Positions 56,602 through 64,000 of a stretch of DNA of 64,000 nt are shown in pieces. Source of the stretch: Distichodus sexfasciatus (lineage: Eukaryota; Chordata; Actinopteri; Characiformes; Distichodontidae). The translations under genes were made by a program, and so were the position numbers. The notes beneath the pieces were generated by a model. It had not been told where the DNA came from and did no database searches. It saw nothing but the letters and a program-made list of their open reading frames with translations. Position 1 is the stretch's first letter; the number at the start of each line of letters is the position of its first letter. The DNA lies in NCBI GenBank assembly GCA_032718565.1, contig JAVGVS010000097.1, positions 316,227 through 380,226 on the forward strand, written 5' to 3'.

Positions 56602-57660
56602 AATTAAATTCACTTGGGCCAGAAAAGGGAGTTAATACACAAAATAAACACAACTTTCATACTAAACAATACAACAAAGTAGAATTCCAATGTTATCACA
56701 AGGTGCATTTCACAACCGCGCTGTTTCATAACAAGCCTCAAACTTCAACTCTACCTTTATATAAAATACAGCTGGTTTGGTGCTTTCTGATGTGGGGACA
56801 GCTGGCTGCAGAAGCGGGATGATAAAGGACAGAGTCACTACAGTTAATAAAAAACGAGAGACACAATACATTTGTCAGGACAGGCCAAAAGAACAGACCA
56901 GTCAAAGGAAAAGAGCATGATGCATGGCAACACGAGGACTGAGCTGAACCGAGCTGTGGCTGAGCACAACAGTACCGAGCAATAACTCCACCAGGCAACA
57001 GGACGAAGCACTCCAGAAACCGCAGCGGAGCTTCAAACGTGAGATTAAAGATGCAAGAGAGGCGTTAATATCTTTAAAAAGGGGCAAGTAACACTTTTCA
57101 GATAAACGTCTCACTTCTCAATCTGTCATGAAATGATGAAATATGTATTTACACACCGATTCTGGGCGGCAAATTTCGTCTGTCGGGGCTCACCGTGATC
57201 CACACACACACACGCTTTATTAGAATGAGCGACAGCTCCATTTTACACCTCTTTAATCAACGCTTTCCCTTTTCACATTAAATGTCAGGGAAACAACTAA
57301 TCTCTCACTGAGGGCTTCTCAACCTTCCCTCCCTCCTTCCTCCCTCGTTTCCTCTCTCTCTCATTCCCTTTCTCTCGACTAGACAATGGGCTTATAAAAG
57401 TGCCTTTCAGAAAGAGTTCAACACAGCCCTGGGAGATGGTGGAGATAGAAGCTGTCTAGAGTGCTTCTGACTACGTCTTATTCTGTTCAAATAACACACA
57501 CACACACACACACATTCTTCGAGCTACTTCCTCTGACTACTATAATGACTCAAGTCAAATAATACTACAGCTACACCTAACTCTAACCCCCATAACAACA
57601 AATATTTTATTGGTTTGTTGGGCCACTTTACAATAAGGTTATAATTTATTTTTTAAACCA
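56602..57660. other. No feature beyond a (CA)n run
   Basis: (CA)n at 57495-57513. No exon or repeat recognised. Confidence 0.45.
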
Positions 57661-57667
57661 TTAATAT

Positions 57668-59517
57668 TAGTGCTGCAACAATTAATCAATTAAAATTGAT
57701 TAAATCGATTATTCTGATAGTTGGCAACTAATGTAGTAATGGATTAGTTGGGTCTACGTTATTATACACATACGTACAGTGGCTACTCCCTAATGTCTGG
57801 TCAGTAAGCTAAGCAAAGCCGCAGTGGCAGTAAAGCAGCATTAAGCTGGACGCCGACCGCCATAAAAGAAGAATAAGAAGGAGACGAGAACCAGTGCCGT
57901 GTCTTGCCGTCACAAAAACTGAAGTAATTCTGTAGAAACACATGAATGACATTGTTCACGATGTAAACACACGTGCTGTTTGTTATCACGCGACTCTCTC
58001 AGGGAAGTCATTCACTAAAGCGTCCAGGCAGCGTTCACATGTGCGCTCAACGAAGGCGTTTCTCATTCACTTTGAATGGGGTGACATCGTGCGGCGATGA
58101 AATGAATTTTGCGTGCGTGAGTATGGCGTCACATCAATGCCAAAACTAGAGTGCGCAAAATAGCTTGCCGCAAAAATTTCACGGGCGTAAATTTCAAAGT
58201 CGCGCACGCAAATGTGAAACTCGAGAGCACAAAATTAAGAATCGAGTGCGCGGTTGTGATAATATTGCGCGCGGACTGTATTTTTCATCTCGCGAATGTC
58301 TTTTTTCCTCGCGATATGTTAAATGTCCTCGCGCGTGAAGTAGATTACCGACGAGCGGCTTTTTTGCTCGAGTGAGATTTCTGTGCACGCGGTTTGAAAG
58401 GGGGCGGGGTTTTGGCAGTTTGGGGGCGGGGTTTTGGCAGCTTCTGCCTGCGAATCCTATTGGCCGATGGCTCCTGGTCTTGTGATTGACTGCACACTAC
58501 AGACAGTTTTTACAGAAAATCCAAAGATGACGTAGAAAGAGGAACGGCGACAGGTAGATTAAACACAAGTTATAGTTTATCAACCTTATAATTATAATTT
58601 AATAGTTAGGTCTTACACCTTTAATAAGCACGCAATCAATGGCTCCCCTTGCCCACTTCAACATAAACACAGATGCACAAGTCAATCACAAGATGATCAC
58701 TAGAAGATCAGCCGTTTTCCATAGCTGAGGATACAGGCTTCAAAAATCTGATAAATCACCTCTGCCCAAAATACACAATGCCAAGTAGGCGTTACATTTC
58801 GGACGTCGAGTTACCGGAGTTGTTACATTTTACGAGTTATCTTTTATTTATTGAAATTTGTAAAGAAAATTTGTTATGAAAATAAAGCATTATATTAAAG
58901 AACATTAGGTTTTTGTTTGTATTTGCTGTAGAGCTGCCACTATTATGTGTCACTATTATAAAGTAACTAGTAAACAGGGAAAGTAACTACCACGTTACAT
59001 TAAAAAAGTTGAAACCCATTTTTTTGTGTCGATGTCGTCGACTACTCACAGCAGCTGTAATTTTCTGTGATCTGGGGAAAAAAATCGGTATCGGAAAAAT
59101 CGGTATCGGAAAAATCGGTATCGGCCGATCACACTTACAAAAAAATTGGTGATCGGAATCGGCCAAGAAAATTGCAATCGGTGCATCCCTAGATATTTTC
59201 AGTGATAATTCCGACGTGTGTCCACCGTGTTATTGTGACGCTACTCTCATGTGGAACGCCATCTTGCACAAAAATGTAGTTCTCTCCCAGAAATGAGTCA
59301 AAAATGAGTTATAGACCAAAATGAATCCAAATTGGATAAAAATGACCAAAACTTCAATATTTCTTTATTTTCAATGAATCAGAATTATTTATTTTCCATT
59401 TTATGAAAAATGCTGGAAATGATTTTTTTTTTTCTTTTTACCTGATTAATAACCGATTAATCGAAAAAATAATTGGCAGATTAATCGATTAACAAAATAA
59501 TCGTTAGATGTAGCCTA
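57668..59517 (+). mobile_element. Large hAT-like element, possibly composite
   Basis: Starts TAGTGCTGCAACAATTAATC and ends AATCGTTAGATGTAGCCTA. Flanks CATTAATA (57660-57667, one base offset) and AATTAATA match at 7 of 8. The interior includes a block shared with 38100-38290, a CpG-rich block (58080-58480) and ATCGGTATCGGAAAAATCGG near 59080. Confidence 0.6.
58080..58480. promoter_or_regulatory. CpG-rich block with duplicated GC boxes
   Basis: Many CpG (TTGCGCGCGG, CTCGCGCGTG) and two copies of GGGGCGGGGTTTTGGCAG at about 58400-58441. It lies inside the hAT-like element. Promoter activity is inference only. Confidence 0.35.
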
Positions 59518-59799
59518 AATTAATAAGCAGTGATAAGTAAGTTATAGCCGTCGGGACACATATTATTCATCTCCAGCAGCATTATTACTGAATTCATATC
59601 CAAACCCGTTCAACTTGTAACACTATTTGATAACAGTTTAAGCAGAAAACAGGCTGCTGTGGTGACTCATCCTGCTCGCTGTTATTAGAGGCAATGTAAA
59701 TGTGTTTAGCATCAGGAGAACCGGCTAAAACACTTAATCACAGGCCGGAGTAGATGCCGCAGCAGCGATCTGCATTATCAACACTAAACCGCCTGCTTC

Positions 59800-60060
59800 C
59801 TCCTCTCTAACGCATCGCTTTTGTCTTTAAATCGTATTTATAATCGCGGTCGCCGCTCTCGTTAAGACGCCCCCCTCGCCGACGCCGGGGCCGAGCGCAG
59901 ATTAAAAGCGATGACTGACTCTCCGAACAGGCTCTATTTGCCCGTGAGGCTGATTCCGCTGCGAGGCCGCGTTTACGCCCGAGAAGCGTTGCTGCGTCGC
60001 TCAATAACCGAATCTCGCTGCGTAACGCGGATTGGAAATACGAAGCCGTAAGGAAAAAAA
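59800..60060. promoter_or_regulatory. CpG-rich stretch outside recognised repeats
   Basis: GCGGTCGCCGCTCTCG, CGCCGACGCCGGGGCCGAGC and GCGTTGCTGCGTCGC within otherwise AT-rich sequence. Could be a CpG island or conserved non-coding element; no exon is recognised. Confidence 0.35.
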
Positions 60061-60577
60061 AAAATCACGGCGGGAGTGAAATGGGACTGGTGCTGACGGA
60101 TTAATTTTCTGTTTCATGTCTGCTTTAACCTTTCCCACTAGTCACTAGAGCGGCTTGACAAACAACCCCGAGGCTCACCGAGGTTTAATCTGACCTTTAT
60201 GATGATTTTGGTGAACATTTTTTCCCCAGCAGTGCGTCTTGTGCGTTATTCCTCTGCCTCTATCACTCGTCACATCTATTCCCCTCGTCCTTTAATATCA
60301 TATTATAAAATCACATCACACCGTAGCTCCCTAATGCACCTGACCCCTGGGGGAGCTCATGGATCTCCGGGGGATTTTATGCACTAATTTTGTTCCTCTG
60401 TGGGCAGTGTAAATAAGGTGAGCGAAGATTTTGGCTAGCAGAGCTGTTCACTACGGCGGGGCCGTAATAAAACACTCTCAAAAACCAAAAATAACATTTA
60501 TCATTAAAGCCATGTTTGAAAAAACATAAACCAACAGGAAAATGTGTGGTGATTTCTGTAATGGATCCTAATGGTAA

Positions 60578-61343
60578 TGTAATGGACCTTCGAGGGGCCG
60601 CTATTGGGGTGTTTTGGGGGTTTTGTTTATCTTCTTGTTAGTCTTCGCCCTTTGGTTTGGGGGCAGTTGGTGGCGTAACGGTAGGGTGTTCACTCCCGCA
60701 ATCAGAAGGTCGCAGGTTTGAATCCAGGGCCGGTAAAGTTACCAATGAGGTACTCATGAGCAAGGTGCCGTCCCCAACCACTGCTCCCCGGGTGCTTGTT
60801 AACTGCCCACTGCTCCTTCACGGATGGGTCAAATGCAGAGGTCACATTTGGTTGTGGTGCACTGTGTGCTGTGGTGTGTTCAGCAAGACAAATAATCACT
60901 CACTTTTCATTCTTCCGTTCCTCGTTTAGTTTGGGGCTATTTATACATGCTCGAGCCGAAGCTCGTCCCCCGGTCACTTTATGTTAACCCTTTGTTAACT
61001 CTTTGATCAGACTGACCGACACAGCCAGCTGACCGCTCCCCACGCTACCAGGAACCACAGCTCCCACTACCGCGCTATCCGGAGAGGCTCTTCGCTATCG
61101 TCCGAGCCGATTGAAGTTGGTTCGGCTTTTGCTCCCCCGAGAATGTGGAGCTCAAGCTGGAGCCCAGGTCCTATCATGTGATCACGTCAAACCCGCATTG
61201 CCACAGTTGACTCTAGCATGTTTGGCGAGTCCGAGCTTGGTGTTGTGTGCGGTATTGCTTTTGTTTGGACAAATAAAAGACAGTTTCGGTCAACTCCTGC
61301 ACCTGCGCCCTTTCTCACAGAGGGTTACCCTGACAACGTGACA
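60578..61343 (+). mobile_element. Solo LTR with nested SINE-A
   Basis: Starts TGTAATGGACC and ends AACGTGACA. Perfect 5-bp duplication GGTAA at 60573-60577 and 61344-61348. TATTTATACATG resembles a TATA region and AATAAAAGACAG a polyadenylation signal. Without the SINE the LTR is about 520 bp. No internal genes adjoin. Confidence 0.82.
60659..60903 (+). repeat. SINE-A, full length, inside an LTR
   Basis: GGGGGCAGTTGGTGGCGTAA head, B box GGTTTGAATCC, tail ACAAATAATCACTCAC. Confidence 0.9.
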
Positions 61344-61428
61344 GGTAATTGGTCTAATTTTAATGAATGTTTAACGGTTTACAGTAGAATGAAGCTATTT
61401 CAAAAGGCTCAAGTTTTATTGTACAAAT

Positions 61429-62036
61429 GTGACTCTGCATGGCAAAACCAGTCCCTTGTCACAAATTTTCAATTTTCGATTGAGTTATTATGTTTTCATG
61501 AAAGGGCATAAATCAAGCTTCAAAACGATGCCGAATGAATCGGACGACACATGACTGAGATATCAACATTCAAAGGAGTCGGGTTTCTCCTGTCACGCCA
61601 AGTGAGAAACAAAGAAATCTGCCTTTGAAGTTGACAATCGACGTAGCACTCACAGACGCTTGGTGCGGTCGCGGCTACGTTTGCATTTACGGTAGCCTAC
61701 GCTGCATTCACAGCCACACGGATAGCCTACCTGCGCTAGGTTCTTCACGCTAGTCAACCAGTGGATTTAGCGTAAATATTGAAGTAGAGCGGTCAAAACA
61801 GAAACTTTTAACATTCTGCTGGAACTGAATTCTTCACCTCAAGAAAGTCACGTTTTTAGGATGGAAAGGGTAAGTTTTTCAGCAAAATTTATTCACAACG
61901 GTACAGTATAGACCTTCCACTGTTTCAAAACACTAAAAACACAAAAATCCAACATTCTACCCCACGCAACATAAACGCTTGTTTTTCTCGGAAACCTCCG
62001 TTGCGACAAGCGACTGGTTTTGCCGTGGAGAGGCAC
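61429..62036 (-). mobile_element. W4 element, copy 6
   Basis: 608 bp, inverted. AAAT duplication at 61425-61428 and 62037-62040. About 40 bp present in copy 3 are missing near 61741. Confidence 0.9.
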
Positions 62037-62074
62037 AAATTAGGTACAAATTTCCATTTTGGGGAAGTCAGCAG

Positions 62075-62250
62075 TGTAATTGTCAGGAAGTTCGCCCTGT
62101 GATTGAAAGCTTGCGGTTTAAGGCCGCATGCTTCTGGACCAAGAGGTTGTGGGTTCGAATCCTACCTCCAGTGCTACTATTATTGGAACCTTGAACCAAG
62201 CTGCTTCTGGGGGACTCTCCCTGAAATTAGGAAATGAAAGTCACTCTGGT
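62075..62250 (+). repeat. V-SINE-like SINE with tRNA-like head
   Basis: B box GGGTTCGAATCC at 62151-62162, then GAACCTTGAACCAAGCTGC, GACTCTCCCTGAAATTAGG and AGTCACTCTGGTGAATG. Tail truncated. Confidence 0.65.
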
Positions 62251-62280
62251 GAATGTATAAGAACATGACGACTTACTGTG

Positions 62281-63000
62281 AGGGTGTATTCACACCAGGA
62301 AAGTCTGTTGGTTCACTTGCTTTGGTCTGGACCAAATAAACGGTTTATTTTTTTCACACTGTAGGCCTTGCAAGTGGACCAGAATTTGTAAAGAAAACCA
62401 TGTGTGCTAAGATCGTTCAACCATTGGACAGAAACGTGTGGTAAAGCAGGAAGCCCAAAGTGGACGTACACAATCATGGAGATTTTGCGTGCTGTTCTCC
62501 TTGTCCTTATGGTTTATACGGTTACATACGTTTGCAGAAATGATTGAGTGTCATCAGCGTTTGATGCAACGTCAGTTTAACAACATGATGCTAGTAATTT
62601 AGCAACGGTGAAGACGTGCTGCCAGACGGCTGTGTCTCCTCGGAGCTCCACGTTAACCCACGGCTCATTTCTAGCACTGGCTGTACACGTCTGTGTGTGT
62701 CGTGTAGTTATCCAAACAATCATTTCCTGTACTGCACGACAACGGCGGGAGCTCGTTAAATCCAAAAAGGTACGCTTTCTGCAACTGGGTCGGATCGAGG
62801 TCGGGCTGATTTCACACCTTAAACCAACCGTACCAGAGTTAGTTTGGAACCGAACCGAGACCACCTCTTTAGCTGGGGGTCAGTACGCTTGTTTGGTCCG
62901 CACCTGAGTTTGGGTGCTGCCCAAAAGGTCCGAACCAAGAGAGGAAACCAACTTGGGTTAGTTTTATGCGAACTAAACAAGGCAGGTGTGAATACACCCT
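62281..63000. mobile_element. 720-bp inverted-repeat element
   Basis: Perfect 16-bp ends AGGGTGTATTCACACC and GGTGTGAATACACCCT. The target duplication is not clear and no transposase is seen. The short open frames inside are not recognised. Confidence 0.8.
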
Positions 63001-63002
63001 TA

Positions 63003-63100
63003 GTAACGGTTAGGGAGATCACAAGGTTGCTGGTTCAAATCGTAGACCGGTAAAAGTACCACTAAGGTACACAAGTTACCGTCCCCGACCACCGCTCCCC
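63003..63100 (+). repeat. SINE-A, 5' part
   Basis: GTAACGGTTAGGGAGATCAC, GGTTCAAATCG, GACCGGTAAAAGTACCAC and CCGTCCCCGACCACCGCTCC. It directly abuts the 62281-63000 element. Confidence 0.75.
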
Positions 63101-63137
63101 TCACACCTTGTGCTGATCGAGCACCGTACGTAACTAG

Positions 63138-63894
63138 TAGTGTTAATTTTGTCGCCCATTTTTAAATTTAGTCTTAGTCTTAGTCTTGTGTCAAAGTTCC
63201 TCATTAGTCTTAGTCATATTTAGTCATTCACATGTCAGTTTTTGTTAGTCATGTTTTAGTCGACTAAGGGCTGGTTTCTTGCCCATGGATTAAGCCTAGT
63301 CTTGGACTAAGTTGTAGTACCAATGGAGATTTACCATTCAAACTAAAAGTTAGTCTAGGACTAGGTTTAATCCTCAACTGGGAAATTGGCCTTAAAAGTC
63401 TCAACATTTTAGTCTAGTTTTAGTCAAACGAAAACTCGTTATTTTAGTCAAGTTTTCGTTAAAACATTTTAGTCTTTTTCATTTTTTATTTCAGAGATGA
63501 TTTTTGTTGATCATTCCAGTTGAATTGTGTTCCACGCCGCTAAAATATTGATTAAATGTAATAATAACCTCTGGCGCAAGCAGTTGCATGTAGTTTTGCG
63601 GCCGGAGGGGCGCAGGAACGCGACGTAGACGAACTGCTGGCACAAACACATGACGGGGGGGGGGGTCTGGTGGTCTCTTGTGTAGACGAAAACGAGGAGG
63701 CAGTTTTTGTTTGGTTTTTATTTCATGCAAAACATTTTAGTCTCGTTTTTATCCGTAAACAATAAGGCACATTAACACAGTCTTAGTATTTTTACAACAT
63801 TGGTGCAGTCTCGTCATCGTCCCGTCTTAGTCGTGGGAAAGAGGGTCGCTGACGAACACATTTCGTCTCGTCTCGTCTGACGAAATTAACACTA
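63138..63894. mobile_element. hAT-like miniature element with nested foldback
   Basis: Starts TAGTGTTAATTTTGTCG and ends CGAAATTAACACTA. Perfect 8-bp duplication GTAACTAG at 63130-63137 and 63895-63902. The interior is rich in TTTAGTC/TCTTAGTC. Another element sits at 63268-63394. Confidence 0.9.
63268..63394. mobile_element. Foldback element, single copy
   Basis: GGGCTGGTTTCTTGCCCATG to GGGAAATTGGCCT, with the inverted GGATTAAGCCTAGTC and TAGTCTAGGACTAGG inside. Flanked by TAA on both sides. Same family as 8718-9309. Confidence 0.75.
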
Positions 63895-64000
63895 GTAACT
63901 AGCATTTATTATTATATATTATATATTATTTCCAGTACATTAGAAAAGCACAATCGAATCCCATACTTAAGTGCTGACAACATTTTTTATTTGGAGCCAA

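Noticed and set aside
62608..62907. 99-codon plus frame as a gene
   Set aside because: Lies entirely in the 720-bp inverted-repeat element, overlaps an open frame on the other strand, and matches no known family.
31960..64000. Upstream rgs7 exons (N-terminal DEP segment)
   Set aside because: Looked for the expected KSFLSKIPSVFS-type coding segment on the minus strand and did not find a convincing match; it may be outside the window or missed by eye.

Overview
This window is vertebrate, almost certainly teleost, nuclear DNA. The evidence is interrupted coding sequence with GT/AG splice sites and a dense mix of repeats typical of ray-finned fish: tRNA-headed SINEs, an L2-tailed V-SINE-like family, Tc1-like elements, many hAT-like miniature elements, solo LTRs, (CA)n tracts and long purine tracts. 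There is no operon structure, and nearly every long open frame is low-complexity or repeat-derived.

The one gene I can support is on the minus strand. Twelve exons spread from 31959 down to 1024 translate, in order, to the DEP, DHEX, GGL and RGS parts of an R7-family regulator of G-protein signalling. The best match is rgs7. The first coding exons (upstream of 31959) and the last ones (below 1024) were not found; the 3' end lies outside the window. Codon phase matches across the junctions I could test. Eight exons read cleanly. Four need comment: small frame-breaking indels at 1024-1202, 14264-14328 and 21204-21255, and no GT donor at the 3' end of the exon near 14264. Everything between the exons is intron filled with repeats.

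From about 32 kb to 64 kb I see no exon. This half is either 5' intron of the same gene or intergenic. It holds a 5-kb satellite array beginning at a 10-base assembly gap (42335-42344), two solo LTRs, several hAT-like elements with readable 8-bp target duplications, and more SINEs.

The most interesting structures are: (1) six copies of a roughly 610-650 bp inverted-terminal-repeat element, each flanked by a perfect 4-bp A/T-only duplication; (2) 24 head-to-tail 172-bp steps of a trimeric (57+58+57) satellite that look identical, whose outer edge decays and ends in the terminal sequence of an hAT-like element; (3) two SINE families that have each inserted into the other; (4) a perfect 35-bp palindrome made from two head-to-head SINE copies; (5) a foldback derivative of a Tc1-like element.
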